A stretch of DNA of 36,179 nt from Synechococcus sp. M44_DOE_062 (GTDB taxonomy: Bacteria > Cyanobacteriota > Cyanobacteriia > Thermostichales > Thermostichaceae), in NCBI GenBank assembly GCA_015295985.1, contig DVDX01000067.1, positions 1-36,179 on the forward strand. The letters are read 5' to 3'. This document shows positions 1 through 8,038 of the stretch, one piece after another. A program made the translations under genes and the position numbers. The notes below the pieces were generated by a model that saw only the letters and a program-made list of their open reading frames with translations, had not been told where the DNA came from and did no database searches. The first letter of the stretch is position 1; every line of letters begins with the position of its first letter.

Positions 1-50
1 TAAGTTATAACAGAAAGCCGCCGTAAACGGCGGGGCTTGAAACCCAATTC
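1..50 (+). mobile_element. Right end of an IS200/IS605-type element (body outside window)
   Basis: A bulged hairpin is visible: AAGCC (15-19) pairs with GGCTT (34-38), and GCCGT (20-24) pairs with ACGGC (27-31), leaving an unpaired GG at 32-33. It is followed by TGAAACCCA. The second copy at 18197-18246 has the same stem architecture and the same GG bulge. Subterminal imperfect hairpins of this kind are the ends recognised by TnpA of the IS200/IS605 family, and in TnpB-type elements this stretch also forms the 3' part of the guide RNA. The transposase or tnpB gene, if present, lies to the left of the window. Confidence 0.55.
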
Positions 51-237
51 TTAGGTCAGCAGGAATGGCGCAGTCGCCTGGCCAACCAACGGTGGATCTA
101 CTGCTGGCCGGGATCCCTTCCAAATCTGCAGTGGGATTGTTTTCTGGAGAGTTGCCGCTACCATTTTGAGCGTTGCCACCAGAAACTCCCCGGTGGGAAA
201 AGAAGAGGGGGCCGCGTCCAAAGTGGGGGATAAGGTT

Positions 238-771
238 ATGTTCCAGCGTATTACTCTCGGCTCTGCTGTATTGGGATTGCTTCTGGCCATACCCGTCCTT
301 CCCGGCCACGGGTTTGGAGAGCCTCGAGTCGTTCCCGATACCCCCTTCTACTTCGACAACCACCGCTTCGATCGCTACCCAGATGCGGTTGTGGTGCGGG
401 TGGTGAGCGGCGACACCTTGGTGGTGCAAATTGAAGGGGAACAGAAGATGCGCCTGATCCGGTTGGCCGGGATCGAGGGCCTCAGCCCGGGAGAAAACCC
501 CTTTTACCAGCAAGCTATTGAACTGATGCGAGAGCGCATCCTCTACCGCACCGTCAAGCTGGAAGGGGATAAGCTGCTGCGCAACGCAGATGCTACGGGC
601 CTAGTGGAAGCCTATGTCTGGCTAGAAGGCCATCAGATAAACGCCATGTTGGTGCGCAACGGTCTGGCCCGCATCGTCCCCTACAGCCACAACATCAAGT
701 ACGACAGCTACTACGGTGGCCTACAAGAAAAAGCCCAGCAGGAGCGCCTTGGCATTTGGAGCCGTCTCTGA
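238..771 (+). CDS. Exported staphylococcal nuclease (SNase)-like domain protein, probably inactive
   Basis: 177 residues from the ATG at 238. A TTG 24 codons upstream (166) is possible, but the ATG puts a hydrophobic signal-like stretch (TLGSAVLGLLLAIPV) at the N-terminus, so I prefer it. The rest follows the SNase fold: a VVRVVSGDTLVV strand, then MRLIRLAGIEG, then a C-terminal part ending in ERLGIWSRL, as in Staphylococcus nuclease. The catalytic positions look degenerate. The first Arg (LIRLAG) is kept, but the usual DTPE is replaced by EGLS and the second catalytic Arg (family GRGLAY) is missing in ATGLVEAY. I infer an exported, non-catalytic or altered SNase-like domain. It stands alone between the IS end and the next plus-strand gene. 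Confidence 0.75.
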   Translation: MFQRITLGSAVLGLLLAIPVLPGHGFGEPRVVPDTPFYFDNHRFDRYPDAVVVRVVSGDTLVVQIEGEQKMRLIRLAGIEGLSPGENPFYQQAIELMRERILYRTVKLEGDKLLRNADATGLVEAYVWLEGHQINAMLVRNGLARIVPYSHNIKYDSYYGGLQEKAQQERLGIWSRL

Positions 772-870
772 GTTAGTTTTAGACTGAACTCAGTTCTTCA
801 GCAGAGAGGCAAGAGCTTCTCCCTTCTTACTTCTCTTCCCTTGCTTCTTCCCGGTTACGCTTAGCCTACA

Positions 871-1539
871 TTGACGGTTGAACCCACTCCAGCTTCCGGG
901 GATCCCAATCGCTGGTTGAGGCGGCTGCCTCTGGTGACCGGCCTTTTGGGCAGCGCCCTCTTGGTTATCAATCGACTGGCCTTCACGCCGGAATTGCTCA
1001 CCAGCCAGTCCCGCTCAGATGCCTTGGGGATCCTCCTCAGCGCTGTTTTGATCTTGACCGGCCTGCTGTGGCAGCAGATCCAGCCTCTTCCGCCCCAAAC
1101 AGCCCCCCTGCAGGGGATCCCCGGCTGCGATTGGCATCCCGATCTTTCCGAAAGTGAGAAACTGGAGCTGGCCTGGGCCTCCCACACCCTGCTTAGCACC
1201 ACCGCCGCCCGCACCGTGGTGATCTGGGTGGAGGGGCGAACCCTCCTGCAGCGGGGGATCCTGGCCAACCCCGGCCAGATGCCCTCCATTCAGCCCAAGA
1301 GCGTTTTGCAGCGGGTTTTGCAAACGGGGCGACCCGTCTATCTGGTGGATCTCAAGCTGTTCCCGGCCCGCGCCGAGTTCAATGATCTGTTGCCCCCCGG
1401 ATCCCAGGCCGTGCTGTGCCAGCCCATCGGCCAGAAAGGGTGCTTGATTTTGGGAAGCGATACCCCACGCAGCTTCAGCCGGCAGGAGCAAGCCTGGATT
1501 GCCGCCATTGCCGACAAGTTAGCGGCCCTATTTGGCTGA
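871..1539 (+). CDS. Cofactor assembly of complex C subunit B (CCB2/CCB4-type, DUF2930)
   Basis: 222 residues starting at TTG 871, with no in-frame ATG nearby. Two hydrophobic segments lie near the N-terminus (about residues 20-37 and 48-66: LGILLSAVLILTGLLW). A soluble domain with ELAWASHTLLSTTAARTVVIW and a GAF-like C-terminal half follows (LCQPIGQKGCLILGSDTPRSFSRQE). This pattern is recognisable as the cyanobacterial family related to chloroplast CCB2/CCB4. In chloroplasts those proteins help attach haem c(n) covalently to cytochrome b6 of the b6f complex on the stromal side of the thylakoid. Assignment is by recall of the family pattern. The specific role here is inferred. Confidence 0.65.
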   Translation: MTVEPTPASGDPNRWLRRLPLVTGLLGSALLVINRLAFTPELLTSQSRSDALGILLSAVLILTGLLWQQIQPLPPQTAPLQGIPGCDWHPDLSESEKLELAWASHTLLSTTAARTVVIWVEGRTLLQRGILANPGQMPSIQPKSVLQRVLQTGRPVYLVDLKLFPARAEFNDLLPPGSQAVLCQPIGQKGCLILGSDTPRSFSRQEQAWIAAIADKLAALFG

Positions 1540-1557
1540 GGTTCGCCGCTCCCAACT

Positions 1558-1589
1558 GCCCTTCGCCGGGAGAGGGGCCGGGGGTGAGG
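1558..1589. repeat. Short GC-rich dispersed motif between convergent gene ends
   Basis: The stretch CCTTCGCCGGGAGAGGGG followed by CCGGGGGTGAGG resembles the 'gggagagggg ... gggggtgagg' motif that recurs at gene ends in many cyanobacteria. It fills the 73-bp gap between the plus-strand stop at 1539 and the chlI stop. It may help end transcription of both, but I see no clean stem followed by a T-run. Confidence 0.35.
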
Positions 1590-1612
1590 TCTAGCAGCGC
1601 GGAGTGCTTGGG

Positions 1613-2671
1613 CTAGGCGGCGCTCTCCAAGCTCACCTGGAATACTTCGCTGAAGGCTTTTTCCACCTTGTAGCCCGAGTCGATGGTCTCCAGAGGATCC
1701 TTGCGCAGGCGGTGGCGCAAACACAGACTGATCACCCGACGAATATCGGCGACGGTGACCTCACTGCGCCCCTCTAGAGCCGCCAGGGCTTTGGCAGCCC
1801 GGTTGGTGACAATGTCTCCGCGCAACCCATCCACCTCCAAAGCCGCACATACTCCGGAGATCTTCAAGCGCAAATCGGGATCCACTGCCACGGTGGGCAA
1901 AAGATGTTGGGCTTTTTCGATGCGTTCCCGCAGGCGCTGCTGGGAATCGGCATACTTGGCCAAAAAAGCTTGGGGATCGGCGTCGAACTGACTGCGCTCC
2001 TCCACGATCCGCACCCGCAGGGCGGCATCTCGCACCGTTTCGATTTGGACAAACATGCCAAAGCGATCCAGCAGTTGAGGCCGCAATTCCCCCTCTTCCG
2101 GGTTGCCGGATCCCACCAGCACAAACCGAGCCGGGTGACGAATGGAAATGCCTTCCCGTTCCACGGTGTTCCAGCCTGAGGCCGCCGCATCCAGCAACAC
2201 ATCCACCAAGTGGTCATCCAGCAAGTTGACTTCATCCACGTAAAGGATGCCTCGATTGGCCTTGGCCAACAGCCCCGGCTCAAAAGCCTTCACCCCCTGA
2301 GCTAAGGCCCGCTCAATGTCGAGGGTGCCACACACCCGGTCTTCCGTTGCCCCCAAGGGCAGATCCACCATCGGCACCTGGATCCAAGTGCTTTCTGGCG
2401 TTTCCCCTGCTTGGAGCCGTTCCCACACTTGATCGCTCATCAAATCCCGCTGCCGTGGGTGGCTGTTGAAGGGATCCCCTTTCACCACCTCGATCTGGGG
2501 CAGCAGGTCGGCCAAAGCGCGGATGGTGGTGGATTTGCCCGTGCCGCGATCCCCCATGATTAGCACTCCGCCGATGCGCGGGTCGATCACGTTGAGGAGC
2601 AAGGCCAATTTCATCTCCTCTTGGCCAACAATGGCCGTAAACGGGAAAACCGGGCGACGTTCCAAATTCAT
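1613..2671 (-). CDS. chlI: Magnesium chelatase ATPase subunit I
   Basis: 352 residues from an ATG, a normal length for cyanobacterial ChlI. ChlI is the AAA+ motor that, with ChlD and ChlH, inserts Mg2+ into protoporphyrin IX at the start of the chlorophyll branch. Visible motifs: Walker [10 protein letters not shown] (residues 40-48), the [13 protein letters not shown] Walker B region, the [21 protein letters not shown] sensor-1/arginine-finger region typical of the chelatase family, and a C-terminal helical lid with [14 protein letters not shown]. It is monocistronic here, convergent with the CCB-type gene, and chlD and chlH are not in the window. Confidence 0.95.
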   Translation of the reverse strand: MNLERRPVFPFTAIVGQEEMKLALLLNVIDPRIGGVLIMGDRGTGKSTTIRALADLLPQIEVVKGDPFNSHPRQRDLMSDQVWERLQAGETPESTWIQVPMVDLPLGATEDRVCGTLDIERALAQGVKAFEPGLLAKANRGILYVDEVNLLDDHLVDVLLDAAASGWNTVEREGISIRHPARFVLVGSGNPEEGELRPQLLDRFGMFVQIETVRDAALRVRIVEERSQFDADPQAFLAKYADSQQRLRERIEKAQHLLPTVAVDPDLRLKISGVCAALEVDGLRGDIVTNRAAKALAALEGRSEVTVADIRRVISLCLRHRLRKDPLETIDSGYKVEKAFSEVFQVSLESAA

Positions 2672-2981
2672 AGGGGCGATAACCAGCGATTCATCCCCAT
2701 TATCCCAGAGGCTACTCCCTTCTGGGTGTCGGATAGGCTGGAAAGGGACTGGAACCTGAAGACCGGTTTTCGGTCAAATAGATAAAGAAAGCTCAGTTGT
2801 CGGTGTGGGCGCAGCCCTGGTTTTCATGGGGAAGAGCAGATAGCATCGAAGCCTACAAGGTTCATCGGAGTCTTGAACCGGAGTAGAGCCAAAAGCCCAC
2901 AAAAAGCATAGGCAACGTGAGCAACAGTTGGCGGGTGGGGAGACATCAGCAGTGTCAGGCAAAGCAGGTCGGAGACGGTGG
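2672..2981. other. Intergenic region between chlI and the DUF4168 gene
   Basis: About 310 bp that must hold the divergent promoters of chlI (minus) and the DUF4168 gene (plus). The only structure I see is a 6-bp inverted repeat, GGTTCA (2859-2864) with TGAACC (2874-2879), separated by 9 nt, which could be an operator-like site or chance. No convincing small ORF or RNA gene. Confidence 0.3.
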
Positions 2982-3398
2982 ATGGCATTCTCAATGCCAA
3001 GCGTGGCCCAAAAAGGGCTGGTGGGCCTGATCTGGGTTTGCACTTGGATCCCTGTGCTCACTGTCTCTCTCGCTGTGGCCCAAACCCCCACCACCACTGT
3101 GGTGTTGAGCGATGAGCAGGTGACGAGGTACGCCCGCATCGTTTTGGAGATGGAGCCCCACCGGCAAGAGGCCCAAAAGCGCTCCCAAGCCACGAACGAC
3201 CCGGCCAGCAAAGATCAAATCCGGCGAGAATTCATCCGCACCGCGACCGAGATCATCACTCGCCACGGTATGACCGTGCCCGACTACAACCGCATTACGC
3301 TCTTGATCCGCTCCGAAGAGGGCAAAGCTTTGCAACAGCGCATTGAGGCCGAAATTCTCCGCCTACAGAGCGAGGATCCCCAACCGCCAGCTCGATAA
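2982..3398 (+). CDS. Exported DUF4168 family protein
   Basis: 138 residues from the ATG at 2982, which has GGAG about 7 nt upstream. A TTG at 2928 is in frame but would put a charged stretch before the signal. Residues 1-34 form a signal peptide (hydrophobic core GLVGLIWVCTWIPVLTVSLA, then VAQ). The mature part carries the DUF4168 pattern: LSDEQVTRYARIVLEMEPHR, then a helix and ITRHGMTVPDYNRIT. Members are small helical exported proteins of unknown function found in cyanobacteria and other bacteria. It lies 75 bp ahead of the DUF3611 gene on the same strand, so co-transcription is possible. Confidence 0.75.
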   Translation: MAFSMPSVAQKGLVGLIWVCTWIPVLTVSLAVAQTPTTTVVLSDEQVTRYARIVLEMEPHRQEAQKRSQATNDPASKDQIRREFIRTATEIITRHGMTVPDYNRITLLIRSEEGKALQQRIEAEILRLQSEDPQPPAR

Positions 3399-3473
3399 AA
3401 GTGACTGGGGCCAGAGGATAAAGATAGGCTGGAAGCGGAAGTTGGTGTCCATCCAGTGGAGCGGGGGAAAAAG

Positions 3474-4013
3474 ATGAACGAGCCCATGTCGCCGTCAGTG
3501 CGGGCGGCGGTCGAGCGGATGAAGTCTCGCTTGCGCCTGACTCGTCGCTTCGGGTTTTGGTTCCAGGCAATCTTGGGGGCGACGGCGCTGCTGCTGTGGT
3601 TTGGCTTTTTGATCGGCCAAAATACCGTTTACCGAGATGACTCGCTGGGGGCTATCATCGCCTTCTGGTTCACCTTGTTTACCTTGCTCACCCTGGCAGC
3701 CGGTCTATTCTTCAACTGGCGCTACTTGCTCCACGCCGAGCGCCGCTCCGCTTCTGCCGATGCCCTAAGCCAGTTGGATCTGCCCAAGCAGCTGCAGTTG
3801 GTCACCTATATTAGCCTCATTGGGGCCTTCCTCGCTCTGATTGGTATGGAAGCCCAAGTGGGCGAGCTGTTGGCGCGCCTGTTTTCCCGCACCCAGGCTA
3901 ACCAGGTAACAGGAGTGCTGCTGCTGGCTGCCAATATCAACGTGACGTTTGCCCACTTCATCTGCTTGGCAGGGGTTCTCTGGATTACTGGTGTCCTCGA
4001 CCGCGATCCCTAG
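3474..4013 (+). CDS. DUF3611 family membrane protein
   Basis: 179 residues from ATG 3474, preceded by a GGGGG-AAAA ribosome-binding stretch; an in-frame GTG at 3456 is less likely. Four hydrophobic segments are visible: FWFQAILGATALLLWFGFLI, IIAFWFTLFTLLTLAAGLFF, LVTYISLIGAFLALIGM, and the C-terminal NINVTFAHFICLAGVLWITG. The N-terminal basic stretch (RMKSRLRLTRRF) and the C-terminal ANINVTFAHF fit the cyanobacterial/plastid DUF3611 family, whose function is unknown to me. It ends about 100 bp before a MITE. Confidence 0.75.
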   Translation: MNEPMSPSVRAAVERMKSRLRLTRRFGFWFQAILGATALLLWFGFLIGQNTVYRDDSLGAIIAFWFTLFTLLTLAAGLFFNWRYLLHAERRSASADALSQLDLPKQLQLVTYISLIGAFLALIGMEAQVGELLARLFSRTQANQVTGVLLLAANINVTFAHFICLAGVLWITGVLDRDP

Positions 4014-4111
4014 CACTGGCTCCCTGTCCCAGCTTTGGGATTCATCGGCATTTGCGGGCATTTGCGTTGTTGCTTGTAACCCGTGGCGAGACGGCTTGCC
4101 GCTTTTGTGGA

Positions 4112-4241
4112 TAGTCGTTTCAGTTCAGAGTGAGACACCTGGGCTACTGCGTTGCTCCGCAACGCTGACGCGACGACACGACGACGCGACCAACGTTTTA
4201 GGCGTGGGTGCAGTGTCCTAGTGGGAATTGAAATGACCCTA
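4112..4241 (-). mobile_element. MITE, copy 1 (short form, about 130 bp)
   Basis: Read on the minus strand this is a shorter version of the elements at 31391-31676 and 36066-36179. The ends are near-inverted repeats: GTCGTTTCAGTTC on the plus strand, and GTCATTTCAATTC on the minus strand. TA dinucleotides lie at the outer edges (4112-4113 and 4240-4241). Shared internal blocks include AGCGTTGCGGAGCAACGC, CAGTAGCCCAGG and a run of CGCGTC-type units. No protein is encoded. TA flanks and inverted ends suggest mobilisation by an IS630/Tc1-type transposase, which is inference. Confidence 0.75.
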
Positions 4242-4250
4242 ACTGGGCCA

Positions 4251-4287
4251 AACAAAAAGCCCCCAACTTAGGAGATGAGCTGGGGGA
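4251..4287 (-). terminator. Rho-independent terminator downstream of psbK
   Basis: On the minus strand, CCCCCAGCT pairs with AGTTGGGGG (one G-T wobble, 9 bp, loop of about 9 nt) and is followed by CTTTTTGTTT. It lies about 70 bp beyond the psbK stop and is correctly oriented to end psbK transcription before the MITE. Confidence 0.75.
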
Positions 4288-4358
4288 AGCACCTAAGCCT
4301 TGCCTGAGTTTTCTGCAGACTACCCAGGCTATTCAAACATCAGCTAGGCGTGATGGCT

Positions 4359-4496
4359 TTACTTAAAGCCCACTGCTGCCTGCCAGACAAAAGCCAGCAG
4401 GAAAAACAGAACAGGGATGATCGGCAAAATGTCGATCAGCGGGTCAAACAATTCATAGCCTTCCGGCAAACTGGCCAGGAGCACCATCGCTGACAT
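4359..4496 (-). CDS. psbK: Photosystem II reaction center protein K
   Basis: A 45-residue reading frame beginning [20 protein letters not shown] and ending [10 protein letters not shown]. PsbK is a single-span subunit at the edge of the PSII core near CP43. The precursor is cleaved shortly before LPEGY, and the mature part has the family signature [29 protein letters not shown]-like pattern (only partial strings quoted), with the conserved FDP and [14 protein letters not shown] lies 9 nt before the ATG at 4496; a second ATG at 4487 is also possible. A terminator follows downstream. It sits behind psaK on the same strand with a 121-bp gap. Confidence 0.93.
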   Translation of the reverse strand: MSAMVLLASLPEGYELFDPLIDILPIIPVLFFLLAFVWQAAVGFK

Positions 4497-4617
4497 AGCA
4501 ACAAACCTCAGGGAAAAATGCGGCTGGAGAAACTGCTTCTTTCAGAATTGAAGTAAAGTTTAACATCATCAAGTAGAGATCCCGGCTAAGATTAAGAAAC
4601 GTAAAGGAACTGGCGAC

Positions 4618-4863
4618 CTAGAGAACGCCAATGTTGGAGAGACCCAAAACGACCCCCACCCCCAACAAATGGCCGAAGCTGGCAACCCCGATGACTTCCG
4701 GCCAGGTCATTCCCAGGACTGGCCCGGTCTCTGAGGCCACTCCAGAGGAAGATTTGAAGCTCAGGTAAGCCAGCCCTGTGCAGAGCAGAATGATCACGGC
4801 GCTCAGGGGGGACCAGGGGCTGGTTTGAGCGGTCAAAGCCAGCGGCGCGACAACAGGCATCAT
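4618..4863 (-). CDS. psaK: Photosystem I reaction center subunit PsaK
   Basis: 81 residues from tandem ATG codons (4863 and 4860), with GAGG 9 nt upstream. The frame extends upstream by 28 codons, but that part is unlike the family. Two membrane spans are visible (SPLSAVIILLCTGLAYLSF and VIGVASFGHLLGVGVVLGL), and the C-terminus ASFGHLLGVGVVLGLSNIG is the PsaK signature. PsaK is a peripheral two-helix PSI subunit beside PsaA, involved in antenna and trimer-edge contacts. The loop between the helices is short and rich in Ser/Gly. Its position just upstream of psbK puts one PSI and one PSII small subunit in line. Confidence 0.9.
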   Translation of the reverse strand: MMPVVAPLALTAQTSPWSPLSAVIILLCTGLAYLSFKSSSGVASETGPVLGMTWPEVIGVASFGHLLGVGVVLGLSNIGVL

Positions 4864-5243
4864 GGTTTTCGTCCTCAACTCAGGTTGACCGACCCTTAGA
4901 TTACCGCTCCTGCTGAGCCCCGGATGGGATCCCCTGGCAATCTGCACATAATTGCAACAGAGGCGGCAACAAAACCTTACACGACAGCTTTTCTCTGGCT
5001 TCAGGGGCAGTTTGCCGTTCGCCGGGATCCTTCAGGAATCCTTGGCCGGGAGAGGAAAGTGCCCCTATGGCTGCAGTTGTGAGGAAAATAAGGCTTGGGC
5101 TGAGAAGCTGGGCAGGTCTCTGCCGTATACTAACGAAAGTTAACAAATTTATCTCTTCGATCCCTTTTTGGTGTGATGGCTTGGACGCGCTGCCTCGACC
5201 CATCCTCTCTGTCTGCACTGTGCGCACCTAAGGATGGCTGCCG
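4864..5243. promoter_or_regulatory. Divergent intergenic region between psaK and crtR
   Basis: About 380 bp with no convincing gene. It holds promoters for psaK (minus) and crtR (plus). A TATACT box at 5126-5131 followed by AACGAAAGTTAACAAATTTAT is the best -10 candidate for crtR, but no good -35 is seen 17 nt before it. The stretch around 5010-5060 contains two related GCCGGGA-type units, one in a GGGATCC context. The site calls are weak. Confidence 0.35.
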
Positions 5244-6215
5244 ATGACTGTTGCTGCTACTGCTGAATCGGCCCACAAACCTTTTGCATTGCCTCGCGAG
5301 CTGCTGGGGCCACCCTCGGAATTTTGGAATCCCACCTTGCTGATGTTTTTGGCTGCGGTGGCGCTTTCAGCCTCTTGCTTTGGCGGGTACGCCTTCTGGC
5401 ACTGGCCCAAATGGATGGTGTTCTGGCTCAATTTTGTGGCCCTCTATGTTTTGGGCACGGTGATTCACGATGCTTCCCATGGCTCGGCCCACCGCAACCG
5501 CTTTCTGAACGAGGCACTCGGACACGGCTCTGCCCTGCTGCAGGGTTTTGTCTATCCCGTTTTTAAGCGGGTACACATGCAGCATCATGCCCACGTCAAC
5601 CATCCTGAAGATGATCCCGATCACTACGTCTCGACAGGGGGGCCGCTGTGGCTGATCGCGCCGCGGTTTTTCTACCATGAGGTGTTTTTCTTCAAGCGGC
5701 AGCTCTGGCGGAAAGGTCGCTGGGATCTGCTGGAGTGGGGCTTGAGTCGGCTGGTGGTGATCCTGACCTTTGGGCTGGCCGGCTACTTCGGCTACACCGA
5801 CTACATCATGAACTATTGGCTCCCCCCCGCTTTTATCATGGGATTTCTGCTAGGCTTGTTTTTTGACTACCTGCCCCATCGCCCTTTTCAATCCCAAGAG
5901 CGGTGGTACAACGCCCGCGTCTATCCGGGATGGCTGACCAACATTTTGCTCTTGGGGCAAAACTATCACTTAATCCACCATCTCTGGCCCTCTGTTCCCT
6001 GGTACAAATACCAGGCAGCATACTGGGCAGCCAAGCCTGAGCTGGACGCACGCAACTGCCAGCAAACGCTGGGGATCTGGGAGAAGGGAGAGTTTTGGGG
6101 CTTTTTGTACGATGCTCTGATCGGTCTGCACTGGCACAAGCCCACCTCAGCTCACCCCGCTGCAGCAGCCAATCCAGAATCAGAGGGATCCCCTGCGGAT
6201 CCACAGCCCGGTTAG
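5244..6215 (+). CDS. crtR: Beta-carotene hydroxylase CrtR
   Basis: 323 residues. CrtR hydroxylates beta-ionone rings, giving zeaxanthin from beta-carotene, and acts in the membrane as a di-iron fatty-acid-desaturase-type enzyme. Histidine boxes are present: HDASH (75-79), HMQHH (111-115) and H-x2-HH at 242-246 in NYHLIHHLWP. Hydrophobic pairs at about 31-70 and 165-208 give the usual hairpin topology. The C-terminal tail after HWHKP is low-complexity and includes a GGGATCCC site. The next gene starts 1 bp after its stop, so the two are almost surely co-transcribed. Confidence 0.92.
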   Translation: MTVAATAESAHKPFALPRELLGPPSEFWNPTLLMFLAAVALSASCFGGYAFWHWPKWMVFWLNFVALYVLGTVIHDASHGSAHRNRFLNEALGHGSALLQGFVYPVFKRVHMQHHAHVNHPEDDPDHYVSTGGPLWLIAPRFFYHEVFFFKRQLWRKGRWDLLEWGLSRLVVILTFGLAGYFGYTDYIMNYWLPPAFIMGFLLGLFFDYLPHRPFQSQERWYNARVYPGWLTNILLLGQNYHLIHHLWPSVPWYKYQAAYWAAKPELDARNCQQTLGIWEKGEFWGFLYDALIGLHWHKPTSAHPAAAANPESEGSPADPQPG

Positions 6216-6216
6216 C

Positions 6217-7098
6217 ATGGTTTGGCCAACACTGCAAGTCCCGCAGGTGCTGCTGTTTGTGGAGGCAGCCAGCTTGTTGCAAGACTCCAGTCAGGTTTTG
6301 TTGCAGGCCGGTCAGGCAACGGCGGATTTGCCAGAGTCCATTGCAGAAGCGCAAGCGCGAGCCGAAGCCCAGATGCAACTCCTTGGGATCCCGGCAGACT
6401 TGCGGGCACAGGTGCGAGGGATCCTCAGGCTGACCTCACCTCAAGAGGTGCTGGCCTACTTGCAGGACTTGCTGGACAGGGGATCCGGCCCGGATTTGGA
6501 AGCCTTTTTGGAGCAGGTGGGATCCACCTCTACGGTGCTGCGCTTCCCTCCCCTGTTGGTGGGGGCTGTGGCTCTGCAGGTGGTGCTGGAGCGGTTGGAC
6601 TTTTCTCCAGAAGAGCGGGCTGTGGTGCAAGCCCAACAGGATCAATGGGAACAGGCCCTGGCGGAATTGGCTGCTCACCACAGAGTTTCCCCAGAGCCGC
6701 TCCGGGCTGCTGCTGAGACGGTGCTGCGGGCTGCTTCAGCAGAAGAGCTGCTGCAACTGGGGCAGGATCTCTTTCAAGATCTCCAAGATCTCGCTGCTGC
6801 TGATTCTGAGCCAGAAGCTGAGCCTCAGGTGGAATTGGCGGGGCCTCTGCTGTTCATGATGGTGGCGGATTACCTGCTGACGCAAACGGAGTATCCGCTT
6901 ACGCCGGAGCAGCGGCTGGACTTGCAAACCAATCGCGCCGCGGCAGAAGCCCGCTACTTGGCCATGCAAAAGCTGGGCCGCATTGAAAACTTGGCGGAGC
7001 AGCAGGCTTATATTCAATCCTGGATCGACCAAGCTTCCGTACCGGATTTGCTACAGGCTTTGGATCGCTTTTTTGCGGCATCTGAACCCAACTCGTGA
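6217..7098 (+). CDS. Hypothetical all-helical protein behind crtR
   Basis: 293 residues; I do not recognise the family. It starts with ATG one base after the crtR stop, so translational coupling is likely. The sequence is Leu/Ala/Gln/Glu-rich with no cysteine and is probably all alpha. Two apparently similar halves each have a 'LLQ / L-x2-LGQDL' type helix pair, followed by a hydrophobic segment (PPLLVGAVALQVVLERL at about 110-126 and AGPLLFMMVADYLLTQTEYPLTPEQR at about 208-233). The halves are joined by an acidic linker (ADSEPEAEPQVE). No signal peptide. A link to carotenoid or membrane function would rest only on its position. Confidence 0.7.
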   Translation: MVWPTLQVPQVLLFVEAASLLQDSSQVLLQAGQATADLPESIAEAQARAEAQMQLLGIPADLRAQVRGILRLTSPQEVLAYLQDLLDRGSGPDLEAFLEQVGSTSTVLRFPPLLVGAVALQVVLERLDFSPEERAVVQAQQDQWEQALAELAAHHRVSPEPLRAAAETVLRAASAEELLQLGQDLFQDLQDLAAADSEPEAEPQVELAGPLLFMMVADYLLTQTEYPLTPEQRLDLQTNRAAAEARYLAMQKLGRIENLAEQQAYIQSWIDQASVPDLLQALDRFFAASEPNS

Positions 7099-7168
7099 GG
7101 CTCAGGGATCGCCAAAGGTTCTGGATCCCCTATTCTGGAAGCAAAGGGATCCCACTTGAGGTGCGAAA

Positions 7169-8038
7169 GTGGACTGGGGCAGCCTGTTCTGGATTTTTCT
7201 GATCTTCAGCTCTTTGCAACCTCTGCTGAACCGTCGCGCCCAAGAGTTCCGGCGCTTGATGGCCATTCGGGAGTTGGAGCAAAAGCGGGGCAGCCGGGTG
7301 ATTCTGCTCATTCACCGCCAGGAGTCAATCAGTTTTTTGGGGATCCCGGTTTCCCGCTACATCAGCATTGAGGACTCGGAACAGGTATTGCGGGCAATTC
7401 GCCTTACCCCACCCAATACTCCGATTGATTTGATCTTGCATACCCCCGGTGGCCTGGTGCTGGCTACAGAGCAAATTGCCCGTGCCTTGATCCGCCATCC
7501 GGCCAAAGTGACGGTGTTTGTGCCTCACTACGCCATGTCGGGGGGGACGATGCTGGCCCTGGCCGCCGATGAAATCGTCATGGATGCCAATGCAGTCCTG
7601 GGGCCGGTGGATCCACAGGTGGGGGGGTATGCTGCCGCCAGTATTCTGCAGGTGGTGGCTGATAAACCCATTGCCGAAATCGACGACCAAACCCTGATCC
7701 TGGCGGATCTGGCCCGCAAAGCGATGCAACAGGTGCAGAACTTCGTGCGGGATCTCTTGAAGGACGATGTGCCCAAGCGCAAAATTGCCCCCGAACGGAT
7801 CGAGCCCCTCATCCAGTACCTAACCAGCGGACAAGTTACCCACGACTACCCGATCACCGCCGAAGAAGCTCAAAGGTTGGGCCTGCCGATTTCTACTGAG
7901 TTGCCACCCCAGATCTATGCCCTGATGGACTTGTACCCGCAGGCCACCATAGGCCGTCCTTCCGTACAGTACATCCCTGTTCCCTATGATCCCCGCCCCG
8001 CTCTGCCCAGAGGGGGCTCCCACTCTGGCCTAGGGTGA
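7169..8038 (+). CDS. Serine dehydrogenase proteinase (SDH/ClpP-crotonase fold) family protein
   Basis: 289 residues from GTG 7169, with GAGG upstream. It has a hydrophobic N-terminus (GSLFWIFLIFSSLQPLL) that probably anchors it to a membrane. The Clp/crotonase-like core follows: DLILHTPGG (oxyanion region, 91-95), then VPHYAMSGGTMLALAAD with probable nucleophile Ser124, then LGPVDPQVGG. This matches the SppA-like SDH proteinase family. The C-terminal part DYPITAEEAQRLGLPI is typical of the same group. A role in membrane-protein quality control is inferred. The last 9 nt overlap the convergent J-protein gene. Confidence 0.85.
   Translation: MDWGSLFWIFLIFSSLQPLLNRRAQEFRRLMAIRELEQKRGSRVILLIHRQESISFLGIPVSRYISIEDSEQVLRAIRLTPPNTPIDLILHTPGGLVLATEQIARALIRHPAKVTVFVPHYAMSGGTMLALAADEIVMDANAVLGPVDPQVGGYAAASILQVVADKPIAEIDDQTLILADLARKAMQQVQNFVRDLLKDDVPKRKIAPERIEPLIQYLTSGQVTHDYPITAEEAQRLGLPISTELPPQIYALMDLYPQATIGRPSVQYIPVPYDPRPALPRGGSHSGLG

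Noticed and set aside
2859-2879. Inverted repeat GGTTCA/TGAACC as a tRNA T-arm
   Set aside because: No cloverleaf can be drawn around it.
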